A DNA stretch of 64,000 bases from the NCBI GenBank assembly GCA_001683825.1, contig LXTR01000070.1, positions 159,495 to 223,494 of the forward strand, given 5' to 3'. The translations under genes were made by a program, and so were the position numbers. This DNA comes from Flavobacteriaceae bacterium CP2B. Its GTDB lineage: Bacteria; Bacteroidota; Bacteroidia; Flavobacteriales; Flavobacteriaceae. This document shows, piece by piece, positions 1 to 8,825 of this stretch. Every line of letters starts with the position of its first letter. Positions within the stretch are counted from its first letter, which is position 1. Under the pieces are notes generated by a model. It saw only the letters and a list, made by a program, of their open reading frames with translations. It ran no database searches and was not told where the DNA came from.

Positions 1-411
1 GGCGGTCTGGTCCTGGCTTCGGTCATTTATAGTCTGCCCTTTATGGTACACCCCATTCAGTCAGGCCTTTCCGGCCTGCCCGCTTCCCTGGGCGAAGCCG
101 CCGGGCTCATGGGGAAATCCAGGTTCACCATCCTGAGGAAGGTACTGCTTCCAAACATCAAGACTTCGCTCCTCACCGGCATCGTGCTTTCCTTTGCCCA
201 CACGGTAGGGGAATTTGGTGTGGTGTTGATGATCGGGGGCAACATCCCCGGCAAGACCCGGGTAGCTTCCATCGCCATTTATGACGAAGTGGAGGCCCTG
301 AATTACGGGGCCGCCAACTTTTATTCCATCGTACTATTCCTGATCACCTTCTGTATCCTGCTGCTGGTCTACCTGGTAAACGGAGGCTATCTTAAAAAGT
401 TCTGGCGATGA
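1..411 (+). CDS. modB: Molybdate-type ABC transporter permease, 3' part
   Basis: The reading frame is open from base 1, so the gene starts upstream of the window and only the last 136 residues are seen. It is the C-terminal half of a binding-protein-dependent transport permease: the EAA loop (GEAAGLMGKSRFTILRKVLLP) that docks on the ATPase is followed by the conserved 'HTVGEFGVVLMIGGNIPGKT' stretch typical of ModB/CysT-type permeases, and two hydrophobic segments. The inner-membrane protein would form the oxyanion channel. It overlaps the ATPase gene by 4 bp (ATGA), so the two are translationally coupled. Molybdate is preferred over sulfate from the ModB-like GNIPGKT signature, but the substrate-binding protein is outside the window. 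Confidence 0.88.
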   Translation, partial: GGLVLASVIYSLPFMVHPIQSGLSGLPASLGEAAGLMGKSRFTILRKVLLPNIKTSLLTGIVLSFAHTVGEFGVVLMIGGNIPGKTRVASIAIYDEVEALNYGAANFYSIVLFLITFCILLLVYLVNGGYLKKFWR

Positions 412-1280
412 TCTCGATGGATGTACAAAAGCGCCTTATGGGGGCAGACGGCCCTATGGAGTTAGACATCCAACTGCAATTGGAACAAGGGCAGTTTGCC
501 ACGCTTTACGGACCTTCCGGGGCGGGCAAGACATCTACCCTCCGTGTCCTGGCAGGTTTGATGAAACCCGATAAAGGCCATGTAACCGTCTATGGGGAAC
601 CTTGGTTTGACGCGCAAAAAAACATACACCGCCCGCCGGGGGAACGCGGTATCGGTTTTGTTTTCCAGGACTATGCGTTATTTCCGCACATGACCATCCT
701 CCAAAATCTGCAATTTGCGCTGGGAAAGGGCCAGAATTCAGACATCGTCAACCGGCTTATGGAAATAACCGCCCTCGAAGGGCTCCGGGACAGGAAACCC
801 CCGGAACTATCGGGTGGACAGCAACAGCGCGTGGCCCTGGCACGCGCCCTGGTACAGCAGCCAAAACTGTTGCTCCTGGATGAACCCCTGGCCGCCCTGG
901 ACCTGGAAACACGGCTCACCTTGCAGGATTACCTCTTTGAACTCCACCGGGAGTTCGGCCTCACTACCCTGCTGATCAGCCATGATGTTGGGGAAATCAT
1001 GAAACTTTCCGGGCTGGTTTTCCAACTCGCAGATGGAAGGATTGCCAAAAAGGGGCCTCCCGGGGATATCTTTCTGCCCAAAAGGGTGAGTGGCAAATTC
1101 CAGTTTACCGGCGAGGTACTGAAAATAGAACGGGAAGAGGTAGTCTATGTCCTTACCATCCGCATCCAGAATACCGTGGTAAAAGTGGTCGCCGGAGAAG
1201 CGGAAGTGCGATCCCTGCAGGTAGGTGACAAGGTGTTGGTGGCGTCAAAGGCCTTCAATCCGATCCTCTATAAACTCTGA
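408..1280 (+). CDS. modC: Molybdate-type ABC transporter ATP-binding protein
   Basis: A 290-residue ABC ATPase. Walker A (GPSGAGKTS, about residues 35-43), Q-loop (FVFQDYALFPH), signature motif (LSGGQQQRVALARAL), Walker B (LLLLDEP) and switch His (LLISHD) are all present and in order. A short C-terminal domain (about residues 225-290, containing VVKVVAGEAEVRSLQVGDKV) resembles a single Mop/TOBE oxyanion-binding unit, shorter than the full ModC tail of Proteobacteria. Together with the upstream permease it forms the cytoplasmic motor of a molybdate/tungstate importer. The start overlaps the permease stop; a second ATG lies three codons later and could also be used. Confidence 0.88.
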   Translation: MISMDVQKRLMGADGPMELDIQLQLEQGQFATLYGPSGAGKTSTLRVLAGLMKPDKGHVTVYGEPWFDAQKNIHRPPGERGIGFVFQDYALFPHMTILQNLQFALGKGQNSDIVNRLMEITALEGLRDRKPPELSGGQQQRVALARALVQQPKLLLLDEPLAALDLETRLTLQDYLFELHREFGLTTLLISHDVGEIMKLSGLVFQLADGRIAKKGPPGDIFLPKRVSGKFQFTGEVLKIEREEVVYVLTIRIQNTVVKVVAGEAEVRSLQVGDKVLVASKAFNPILYKL

Positions 1281-1488
1281 TCCGCTGAAAAGTAAAGGGC
1301 GGCCGTTATGGCGTATGGATTTTTGCCTGAAATTTTGTAATTTCCATTAGGAAATGATCTTGTCGGGCCAGACAGACGCGCTGGCAGATCGTTTCCTTAT
1401 AATTGCCCCATTCCCCCAAGCACTTTATGGGCACAGGTACTTGTGCTGCTTCCCCCCGCTGCTATAGATCAATGCACACCATTAAAAA

Positions 1489-2475
1489 ATGATTATGACA
1501 TCAACGAAGACACCTATTGCCCCCAAAAGGAGGACGCACGCGCTTATCATATTCCTGCTGGTCTTGTTTGTGGTCCCCGGATGCAGGGAACAGCAAAAAC
1601 CGGATCCGGCAGATAGCCGGGAACCGGAAACCATACCCGGGATTGCAATAGTGACTACGCACATGGACTTCAAGGTACAGGACACGATCAAATCGGGTTG
1701 GCAAACCTTCCGATATACCAACAATTCCAGGGAACCGCATTTTTTCCTGCTCGAAAAATACCCGGAAGGCAAATCCATCGACAATGCCAGGAAGGAGATC
1801 ATCCCGGTATTTCAACAGGGGATGGACCACATCAATAAAGGAGATATGGAGGCAGCGATGGCTGCCTTTGGGGCATTGCCGGAATGGTTCCCCGAAATCG
1901 TCTTCTGGGGCGGATCGGGTCTGATCTCGCCCGGGGAAACCGCGGTGAGCACCTTACCCATGGCACCGGGTTACTACGTGATGGAATGCTACGTTAAAAT
2001 GGAGAACGGGGTCTTTCACAGCGCCATGGGGATGGTGGAAGACCTGGTGGTCATGAGGGACTCAACGGGTATGGAACCCCCTGCGCCAACGGTATCCCTG
2101 TCCCTTTCAAAGGAAGAGGGTATTGTGGTTCATGATACCATTCGGGAAGGCATGCAGGTATTTGCTGTTACTTTTAGCGACCAGGGGCCTCATGAGCATT
2201 TTATCGGCCATGATGTGAACCTCCTGAAACTGGGAGATGATGCCGATGTTGAAGCCATTGCGCAATGGATGAACTGGACGGACCCCAAAGGCCTGATTTC
2301 CCCGCCCCCCCGGGGTGTTACATTTCTGGGTGGTGTCAACGAGATGCCGGCCGGGCAAACGGCCTATTTCACCGTGTCCCTGACCCCGGGCCGATACGCG
2401 CTTATTTCGGAAGTACCCAACCCTGCAGAAAAAAAGATGCTCAGGACCTTTCAGGTCATGGCGGAATCTCCCTGA
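1489..2475 (+). CDS. Secreted lipoprotein of unknown function
   Basis: A 328-residue predicted lipoprotein: basic N-terminus (about 17 residues), hydrophobic stretch ALIIFLLVLFVV and lipobox PGC, then a low-complexity Pro/Glu/Asp linker. The mature part contains two similar halves, each with a 'D-T-I-(K/R)-x-G-x-Q' motif (DTIKSGWQTFRYTNNSREPHFF and DTIREGMQVFAVTFSDQGPHEHF) and a 'G-x-T-A-(V/Y)-(S/F)-T-(L/V)-x(3-5)-PG-(Y/R)-Y' motif, so it looks like a tandem duplication of a cupredoxin-like beta-sandwich, but no metal-binding set is clear. It probably sits in the outer membrane facing the periplasm or outside. It stands alone with 208 bp of non-coding DNA before it. Function not recognised. 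Confidence 0.75.
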   Translation: MIMTSTKTPIAPKRRTHALIIFLLVLFVVPGCREQQKPDPADSREPETIPGIAIVTTHMDFKVQDTIKSGWQTFRYTNNSREPHFFLLEKYPEGKSIDNARKEIIPVFQQGMDHINKGDMEAAMAAFGALPEWFPEIVFWGGSGLISPGETAVSTLPMAPGYYVMECYVKMENGVFHSAMGMVEDLVVMRDSTGMEPPAPTVSLSLSKEEGIVVHDTIREGMQVFAVTFSDQGPHEHFIGHDVNLLKLGDDADVEAIAQWMNWTDPKGLISPPPRGVTFLGGVNEMPAGQTAYFTVSLTPGRYALISEVPNPAEKKMLRTFQVMAESP

Positions 2476-2631
2476 AAAAACCATTCACATAGCCTGTTTG
2501 GCCGCTATCCCTTCTAAATTACCCGGTCTTTGGGGGCCAACTGCCGTATTTTCCTTATTTTTCGGGGAAGGTTCCCCGCAGTAATCTTACCGGGCGGGGT
2601 GCCTTCCTGAAAACCCTTAAACAGCACCCTT

Positions 2632-4335
2632 ATGAAAGCTACCTCAACCTCCGGCCCCGCCTTCCTCCTTGTCCTCCTGATGATCAGCCTTGCGCCCCTC
2701 TGTGCCCAGGACCGCATGGTCGGGAAGGCCTTTGTCACCAGGTCCGACGTGCTGGCCACTCAGGGAATGGCCGCCACCAGCCAACCACTGGCAACCCAGG
2801 TCGCCCTGGATATCCTTAAAAGGGGCGGCACTGCCGTGGATGCCGCTATTGCGGCCAATGCCTGCCTGGGCCTGATGGAACCGACCGGCTGCGGGATTGG
2901 GGGCGACCTCTTCGCGATCGTCTGGGACGCCAAAGGGCAAAAACTCCATGGGCTGAATGCCAGTGGGCGTTCCCCGGCTTCCCTAAGCCTTGACTATTTC
3001 CAAAAGCAGGGGATGGACCGGATTCCGGGAGACGGTCCGCTACCGGTTTCGGTACCCGGATGTGTGGACGGCTGGTTTGAACTCCATGGCAAGTTTGGCA
3101 AATTACCCATGGAGGAACTACTGGAACCAGCGATCTCCTATGCGGAAAATGGGTTCCCGGTTTCTGAGATCATCGCGGCCGGTATGTATGCCAATGGCCT
3201 TAAATTGTCAAAATACCCCGAATTCAGGAAAACCTATATGCCGGATGGGACCATGCCTGTCAAAGGGGAAGTTTTTAAAAACCCCGGCCTGGCCGGTACG
3301 CTCGCTAAAATTGCCCAGGGCGGCAGGGATGCGTTCTACAAGGGAGACATTGCACGGGTTATTGCCGGCTATATGAAGCAAAATGGAGGATTCCTCAGCT
3401 ATGAGGACCTCAGGGACCACCAATCAGAGTGGGTCACCCCTGTATCGACCAATTACCGCGGGTACGATGTCTGGGAGCTACCACCCAATGGGCAGGGAAT
3501 CGCAGCCCTGCAGATGCTCAACATCCTGGAGGGTTATGACCTTTCAGAGCTGGGGTATGGCAGCCCTGAATACCTGCACCTGCTGGTGGAGGCCAAAAAG
3601 CTGGCTTTTGAGGACAGGGCCAAATTTTACGCGGATCCCGCCTTTAACGATATCCCTGTGGAATGGTTGATCTCCAAGGACTATGCTGCCGGGCGCAGGA
3701 TCCTTATCCAGGCGGATAAAAGCGCCTCCAGCTACGAACCGGGGGAACTACGGGACGGCGACACCATTTATATGACCGTGGCCGACAAGGATGGGAATAT
3801 GATCTCGCTCATACAAAGCAATTACAGCGGGATGGGTTCGGGTATGACGCCAACAGGGCTGGGGTTCGTTTTACAGAACCGGGGGGCCCTCTTCAGCCTC
3901 GATCGGGGGCACCTGAATGTGTTTGAACCCGGCAAGCGTCCTTTTCATACCATCATTCCGGCCTTTGTGACCAGGAATGGGCAGCCATTCATGAGTTTCG
4001 GGCTCATGGGCGGGTCCATGCAACCACAGGGGCATGTACAAGTACTGGTGAATATGATCGATTTTGGGATGGGCCTTCAGGAGGCCGGAGACGCCCCAAG
4101 GATCAACCACAGCGGATCCTCCCAACCCACCGGGGAGCTGATGAAAGATGGAGGCGTCCTCTTTATGGAATCGGGCTTCCCCGCCGAAACCCTGCGCCAA
4201 TTGAACCTCATGGGGCACCGGCTGCAGATGACGGCCGCTCCTATTTTTGGCGGGTACCAGGCCATCATGATCAAAGACGGGGTATATTACGGGGCGTCTG
4301 AATCTCGCAAAGACGGGCATGCCGCAGGATATTAG
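2632..4335 (+). CDS. ggt: Gamma-glutamyltransferase family protein
   Basis: A 567-residue Ntn-hydrolase of the gamma-glutamyltranspeptidase family. It has a signal peptide (LLVLLMISLAPLCAQ), the family N-terminal motif GMAATSQPLATQVALDILKRGGTAVDAAIAAN, and the GCGIGGD glycine-rich turn. The autoprocessing/nucleophile Thr is expected at the 'DGDTIYMTVADKDGNMIS' stretch (Thr at about residue 378), which would cut the precursor into large and small subunits; the sequence around it is DTIY rather than the classical TTH, as in ywrD/GGT-like branches. It probably cleaves gamma-glutamyl compounds such as glutathione in the periplasm. No operon partner is obvious. Confidence 0.9.
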   Translation: MKATSTSGPAFLLVLLMISLAPLCAQDRMVGKAFVTRSDVLATQGMAATSQPLATQVALDILKRGGTAVDAAIAANACLGLMEPTGCGIGGDLFAIVWDAKGQKLHGLNASGRSPASLSLDYFQKQGMDRIPGDGPLPVSVPGCVDGWFELHGKFGKLPMEELLEPAISYAENGFPVSEIIAAGMYANGLKLSKYPEFRKTYMPDGTMPVKGEVFKNPGLAGTLAKIAQGGRDAFYKGDIARVIAGYMKQNGGFLSYEDLRDHQSEWVTPVSTNYRGYDVWELPPNGQGIAALQMLNILEGYDLSELGYGSPEYLHLLVEAKKLAFEDRAKFYADPAFNDIPVEWLISKDYAAGRRILIQADKSASSYEPGELRDGDTIYMTVADKDGNMISLIQSNYSGMGSGMTPTGLGFVLQNRGALFSLDRGHLNVFEPGKRPFHTIIPAFVTRNGQPFMSFGLMGGSMQPQGHVQVLVNMIDFGMGLQEAGDAPRINHSGSSQPTGELMKDGGVLFMESGFPAETLRQLNLMGHRLQMTAAPIFGGYQAIMIKDGVYYGASESRKDGHAAGY

Positions 4336-4507
4336 GGGGCGATGCCGGCCAGCCCCCGGCACTCCCTTTATGCCGCGCCCAACGACCCAACCGCCAGGGA
4401 AAGGATGGCAACCTGCGGCAGCACCTGGTTGCAGCCAGGGCCCTCCTCCCTCGCGAACAGCGCATGCATTTTTAGTTTATATTTATCCCTCAACCTAAAT
4501 ACAACCA

Positions 4508-5353
4508 ATGAAATTAGTACGATTCGGAGAAAAAGGAAATGAAAAACCGGGGGTCCTCCTAAATGGTAAACGAAAGGATTGTTCCCATGAATTTGAAGAT
4601 TGGAACCGGGCCTTCTTCCAGGGGGATGGCCTTGTGAAACTCGAAAACTTCCTGAAAAATCACGGGGATGGTTTGCCGGATGTGCCTGAATCCGTCAGGC
4701 ATGCCTCCTGTATAGCCCGTCCGGGCATGATCATGTGCATAGGCCTCAACTATTCTGACCATGCCAAGGAGTCCAACATGAGCCTTCCTGCAGAGCCTAT
4801 AATCTTTGGAAAGGCCACCAATACGATGAACGGTCCTTTCGATGATGTTAGCATCCCACTAAAGGGTGACAAGACCGATTACGAAATTGAGTTGGGGGTA
4901 GTCCTGAAAAAGGACGTTACCTACCTCGCCAGCGAAGCGGAGGCCGAAGCGGCCATCGCCGGGTACTGCATCGTCAATGACCTTTCCGAAAGGGCCTTCC
5001 AACTCGAGCGCGGCGGACAGTGGATCAAGGGGAAATCCTGCCCGGGTTTCAGCCCTGCTGGCCCCTTCCTCTGTACACCGGACAGCCTGGGCGACGTACA
5101 CAACCTATCCATGGAACTCAAAGTAAACGGCCAGGTCCGCCAAAAAGGGAATACCCGCTACATGGTTTTTAAACCCGCCTATTTGGTATACTACCTTTCC
5201 CAGTTCATGACCCTGGAGGCCGGCGACCTTATTTCTACCGGCACGCCTGCCGGGGTGGCGTTGGGCATGGATCCGCCGGCCTATTTGCAAAAAGGGGATG
5301 TGTCTGAACTCACCATCGAGGGCCTGGGAAGCCAGAAACAGCGTTATATCTAA
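4508..5353 (+). CDS. Fumarylacetoacetate hydrolase (FAH) family protein
   Basis: A 281-residue FAH-superfamily enzyme. The catalytic core (about residues 75-281) shows CIGLNYSDHAKE, the metal-ligand stretch DYEIELGVVLKK (two acidic ligands), the loop VNDLSERAFQLERGGQWIKGKS and the final STGTPAGVALG. It would hydrolyse a C-C bond in a 2,4-diketo acid using Mg2+ or Mn2+. Because it directly precedes a lactonase (6 bp gap) and an SDR dehydrogenase (1 bp gap), the best guess is a 2,4-diketo-3-deoxy-sugar-acid hydrolase of a non-phosphorylative fucose/rhamnose-type route; a ureidoglycolate lyase-like or aromatic-pathway role cannot be excluded from sequence alone. Confidence 0.88.
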   Translation: MKLVRFGEKGNEKPGVLLNGKRKDCSHEFEDWNRAFFQGDGLVKLENFLKNHGDGLPDVPESVRHASCIARPGMIMCIGLNYSDHAKESNMSLPAEPIIFGKATNTMNGPFDDVSIPLKGDKTDYEIELGVVLKKDVTYLASEAEAEAAIAGYCIVNDLSERAFQLERGGQWIKGKSCPGFSPAGPFLCTPDSLGDVHNLSMELKVNGQVRQKGNTRYMVFKPAYLVYYLSQFMTLEAGDLISTGTPAGVALGMDPPAYLQKGDVSELTIEGLGSQKQRYI

Positions 5354-5359
5354 GTCCTC

Positions 5360-6256
5360 ATGCCGGCAACCACCCACCTGAAATCCCGGTTGCTCTATAA
5401 CGCCCGCGCCACCCTGGGGGAAGGCCCGGTTTGGGACCCGCGTCGGGGTGTCCTTTTTTGGGTAGACATCGAGGGTGGCAGGCTCCATGGCCACCACCTC
5501 AAAAGCGGTGAAAACACCGCCTGGGAATTTGACGGGATGATAGGGGCAGTGATCCCGGAATGTAGTGGCCGTTATATCGTGGCCCATGAAAAAGGGCTAA
5601 AGTTGTTTGACCCGGAGGGTGGGAAAACCGAACCCCTCGGGCTGCTTGCCAACACAGAGCCCCGCCTGCGGTTCAATGACGGAAAATGCGATCCTTCGGG
5701 CAACCTGTGGATCGGCACCATGGACAAGGAACTCGCCCCCGGGGCAGGGAAACTTTACCGGGTAAGCAAATCCCGTGGAACATCGGCCATCCTGGATGGC
5801 ACCACGGTTTCCAACGGCATGGCCTGGTCAGCGGACCACCGCATCTATTATTATATAGATTCTGCCACCTTTGAGGTATGGCGTTTTGACTATGATCCGC
5901 AAAGCGCGGAAATCAGCAATAAAACCGTAGCCTTTGGCATCCCCGAAAAAATGGGGGCCCCGGACGGGATGTGTATTGACCTGGATGGAAAATTATGGAT
6001 CGCCCATTGGGGGGGGCACTGTGTCCGCCGGTGGGACCCTGTTACCGGGGAGGTCCTCCAGACTATTGAAGTAGCGGCGCCCCATGTAACCTCCTGCTGT
6101 TTTGGAGGGGACGCCATGGACGCATTGTATATCACCACGGCGAGGAGTGGGCTCTCCCCATGGGAACTGGAAAAGTTCCCGTTGAGCGGGGGGTTGTTTT
6201 GCTGTCCTGTAAAAACCCGGGGGGCAACCGCTTCCTGTTTTAAATTAAACCTGTAG
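5360..6256 (+). CDS. SMP-30/gluconolactonase family sugar lactonase
   Basis: A 298-residue six-bladed beta-propeller lactonase of the SMP-30/regucalcin family. Visible family motifs are LGEGPVWDPRRGVLFWVDIEGGRLHG, the substrate/metal loop RFNDGKCDPSGNLWIGTMD, the ligand stretch TVSNGMAWS and GAPDGMCIDLDGKLWIAHWGG. The conserved Glu (GEGP), Asn (SNG) and Asp (PDG) divalent-metal ligands are all retained, so it should be active. It opens sugar-acid lactones. It lies between the FAH-family hydrolase and the SDR with almost no spacing, supporting one transcription unit for degradation of a sugar oxidised at C1. Confidence 0.9.
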   Translation: MPATTHLKSRLLYNARATLGEGPVWDPRRGVLFWVDIEGGRLHGHHLKSGENTAWEFDGMIGAVIPECSGRYIVAHEKGLKLFDPEGGKTEPLGLLANTEPRLRFNDGKCDPSGNLWIGTMDKELAPGAGKLYRVSKSRGTSAILDGTTVSNGMAWSADHRIYYYIDSATFEVWRFDYDPQSAEISNKTVAFGIPEKMGAPDGMCIDLDGKLWIAHWGGHCVRRWDPVTGEVLQTIEVAAPHVTSCCFGGDAMDALYITTARSGLSPWELEKFPLSGGLFCCPVKTRGATASCFKLNL

Positions 6257-6257
6257 T

Positions 6258-7046
6258 ATGATGTATCCGAGTTTAAAAAATAAGGTGAGCCTTATCACCG
6301 GGGCCGGGGCCGGCATCGGCTATACCCTGGCCGAAGCCTTGTTGAAAGCCGGGGGGAAAGTGGTCCTCAACGATATCAGCCCCGGGTTGGCCAGGGCCTC
6401 GGCCAAAGCCCTGGATGCCAAATACCCGGGTCGCTGTTTGCCCTTCGCCGGGGATGCCGGATCTGTAGCCGTCATCGATACCATGCTGGCCTTTACCCTG
6501 GAAGAATTTGGTACGCTTGATTTTGCGGTCGCCAATGCCGGCCTCACCAAGTTTGGCGATTTCTTTGACTTTACGCCCGAAGATTTCCAGAAGGTCCTCC
6601 ACGTAAATCTTCAGGGGAGCTTTTTCCTAACCCAGCGCGCAGCCCAGATCATGCGGAAGCATCAACGCGGCGGCCGGGTGCTACTCATGTCGTCTGTGAC
6701 CGGGATCCAGTGTTTTCCCGACCTTTCGGCCTATTCAATGACCAAGGCGGCCCTGCAGATGATGGCCCGCAACCTGGTACTGGCGCTCGCACCCTATAAG
6801 ATCACGATCAACGCGGTTGCCCCGGGGGCAACGCTCACCGAACGCACCCGGGAAGAAGAACCCGATTATGCGGGCACCTGGAGCATCCTTACCCCCATGG
6901 GGAGGGTGGGCACTCCCGCTGACGTAACCAATACCTGCCTTTTCCTGCTTTCGGACCAGGCATCGCATACGACCGGGCAGACCCTGGTAGTGGATGGGGG
7001 TTGGACCGCTGTCGGGCGCAGCCCCAAGGACCTGGAACCCCGGTAA
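6258..7046 (+). CDS. SDR family NAD(P)-dependent oxidoreductase
   Basis: A 262-residue classical short-chain dehydrogenase. The nucleotide-binding motif is SLITGAGAGIGYTLA near the N-terminus, Asp follows beta-2 (LNDIS), suggesting NAD rather than NADP preference, NAG is at NAGLTK, and the catalytic Ser-Tyr-Lys set is in MSSVTG...YSMTK. It ends in the usual GQTLVVDGGW. By position after the lactonase and FAH-family genes it is likely the sugar or 2-keto-3-deoxy-sugar-acid dehydrogenase of that pathway. It starts 1 bp after the lactonase stop; ATGATG gives two possible start codons. Confidence 0.9.
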   Translation: MMYPSLKNKVSLITGAGAGIGYTLAEALLKAGGKVVLNDISPGLARASAKALDAKYPGRCLPFAGDAGSVAVIDTMLAFTLEEFGTLDFAVANAGLTKFGDFFDFTPEDFQKVLHVNLQGSFFLTQRAAQIMRKHQRGGRVLLMSSVTGIQCFPDLSAYSMTKAALQMMARNLVLALAPYKITINAVAPGATLTERTREEEPDYAGTWSILTPMGRVGTPADVTNTCLFLLSDQASHTTGQTLVVDGGWTAVGRSPKDLEPR

Positions 7047-7109
7047 GACGGGAATCAAACAGGCATATCCCCTCCCACATAACACCAATAAAACCTTAAA
7101 CCATACCAG

Positions 7110-7973
7110 ATGAAGCATCCCATTGCCACCCTCCTTGTAGCCCTTGCCTGCTACAGCCCCCTAAGCGCTCAGGACGGAAAGGTTTTTGACAACCTCAGCG
7201 TCTACAGCACCCTTTTGAAAGGGGAACGTAAATTTGCCCTCTACCTGCCGCCGGACTATGAAAGCTCCCAAAGGAGCTATCCGGTACTCTACCTTTTGCA
7301 TGGTGGGGGAGACGACCAGACCGGCTGGGTACAATTTGGGGAAGTCCTGCACATTGCCGACAAGGCCATACGCGAAGGGAAGGCTACCCCCATGATCATT
7401 GTTATGCCCGATGCCAATACCGGCAGGCGGGGATACTTTAACAGTCCCGACGGCCAGTGGCGATATGAGGATTTCTTTTTTGAAGAACTGATGCCGTATG
7501 TAGAAAAGCAGTACCGTATCAAGGGCGAAAAACGGTTCCGGGCTGTGGCCGGGCTGTCTATGGGTGGAGGGGGTTCTTTTATGTATGCCCTGCACCGTCC
7601 GGAGCTCTTCTCATCGGCCTGCCCGTTGAGCGCCTCGGTCGGGGCCCTGACCCTGGATGACCTGAAAGAACGCCTGGAACGCAGGGGGGAAACGTATCAA
7701 GAGGCAGATCTTCAGGCGTATCATGAGCGGCACAACGCCCTCTCACTTATCGAAAGTGTCCCGGACGAGGCGCTCCGATCGGTACGCTGGTTCATCGATT
7801 GCGGGGATGACGATTTCCTCTACGAGGGAAACAGCAGGGTGCACATCGCCCTGAGGAAAAAAGAGGTTCCGCATGAATACCGCGTTCGCGACGGGGGGCA
7901 TACCTGGACCTACTGGCGGGAATCGCTACCCGAAGTACTCCGGTTTGTTTCCCAGGCTTTTCACCAATACTGA
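7110..7973 (+). CDS. Secreted esterase (esterase D/XynZ family)
   Basis: A 287-residue alpha/beta hydrolase of the putative-esterase family that includes feruloyl esterase and S-formylglutathione hydrolase-like enzymes. A signal peptide is clear (LLVALACYSPLSAQ). The oxyanion-hole region is YLLHGGGDDQTGWV, the nucleophile elbow GLSMGGGGS, a candidate acid is in WFIDCGDDDFL and the catalytic His in RDGGHTWTYW. It probably removes acyl groups from polysaccharides in the periplasm. It follows the SDR by 63 bp on the same strand, so it may feed the sugar-acid pathway upstream of it. Confidence 0.85.
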   Translation: MKHPIATLLVALACYSPLSAQDGKVFDNLSVYSTLLKGERKFALYLPPDYESSQRSYPVLYLLHGGGDDQTGWVQFGEVLHIADKAIREGKATPMIIVMPDANTGRRGYFNSPDGQWRYEDFFFEELMPYVEKQYRIKGEKRFRAVAGLSMGGGGSFMYALHRPELFSSACPLSASVGALTLDDLKERLERRGETYQEADLQAYHERHNALSLIESVPDEALRSVRWFIDCGDDDFLYEGNSRVHIALRKKEVPHEYRVRDGGHTWTYWRESLPEVLRFVSQAFHQY

Positions 7974-8146
7974 TTGACGGCACCACCCCCGCACCAGGAC
8001 CGCTGCCCGTCGGACAAAAATAACGTACTGGCTATAAATTGTTTAGGGATTTTTAAGTATCTTAGGTTGCTTTGTCCTCCATTAAAAAAAACGAGGCAAA
8101 GCCGACCTTTAAAACTTCAACAATCAACAATTTAAAACCGTGTGTT

Positions 8147-8752
8147 ATGAAAAAAATTGGTATCCTGGTCCTTGCATTGACCCTGTTTGGTTTTGGCCTT
8201 TACGAATTCAAAATCAGCGATGAGGAACGTACCAAGGCCATAGATCACCTCACCCAAACCCGGGAAAACCTCCTCAGTGTGGTTGAAGGGTTAAGTGACG
8301 AGCAATTGAACTACAAGCCCTCAGAGGAGGCCTGGTCCATCGCCGAGTGCGTAGAACACCTAGCCATCTCCGAAAATGCCATCTTTGAGGCGGTTTCGGG
8401 TGCCATACAGGTAACTGCCGATGCCTCGCGCCGCACCGAAGTGGCGATGACCGATGAGGAATTACTGGGCATGATTACCAACCGTTCCAACAAGATAAAA
8501 ACCTCCGAGGCCTTTGAACCTTCGGGAAAGTTTGGCAGCTATGAAGAAACCCTGGATGCCTTCCTGAACAAGCGTGCGGAAAATATACAGTATGTGCAGA
8601 CCACCGAAGACGACCTCAGGAATCATTACAGCCAATTCCCATTTGGAACCCTGGACGCCTATCAGGTCATCCTGTTTATGTCCGGCCATTCGGAAAGGCA
8701 CACCCAACAGATGGAAGAGGTCATGGCAGATCCCGGCTTCCCCCAGGAATGA
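8147..8752 (+). CDS. DinB family (four-helix bundle) protein, exported
   Basis: About 201 residues. The ATG at 8147 (MKKIGILVLALTLFGFGLYEF) is chosen over an upstream TTG at 8072 because it gives an N-terminal hydrophobic export or anchor segment. The rest matches the DinB/YfiT-like fold: LTQTRENLLSVVEGLSDEQLNYKPSEEAWSIAECVEHLA, with candidate metal-binding His residues in the three typical places (ECVEHL, NHYSQF/YQ region and GHSERHTQQ). The family includes metal-dependent thiol transferases and proteins of unknown role. No close functional partner; it precedes the symporter by 73 bp. Confidence 0.8.
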   Translation: MKKIGILVLALTLFGFGLYEFKISDEERTKAIDHLTQTRENLLSVVEGLSDEQLNYKPSEEAWSIAECVEHLAISENAIFEAVSGAIQVTADASRRTEVAMTDEELLGMITNRSNKIKTSEAFEPSGKFGSYEETLDAFLNKRAENIQYVQTTEDDLRNHYSQFPFGTLDAYQVILFMSGHSERHTQQMEEVMADPGFPQE

Positions 8753-8825
8753 CCTTTGCGGGGGCCGATGCTATTTTTGACCATTTTTTTTGGTAGAGGG
8801 GCGGCAGGGAATTACTTTTAAGGGC

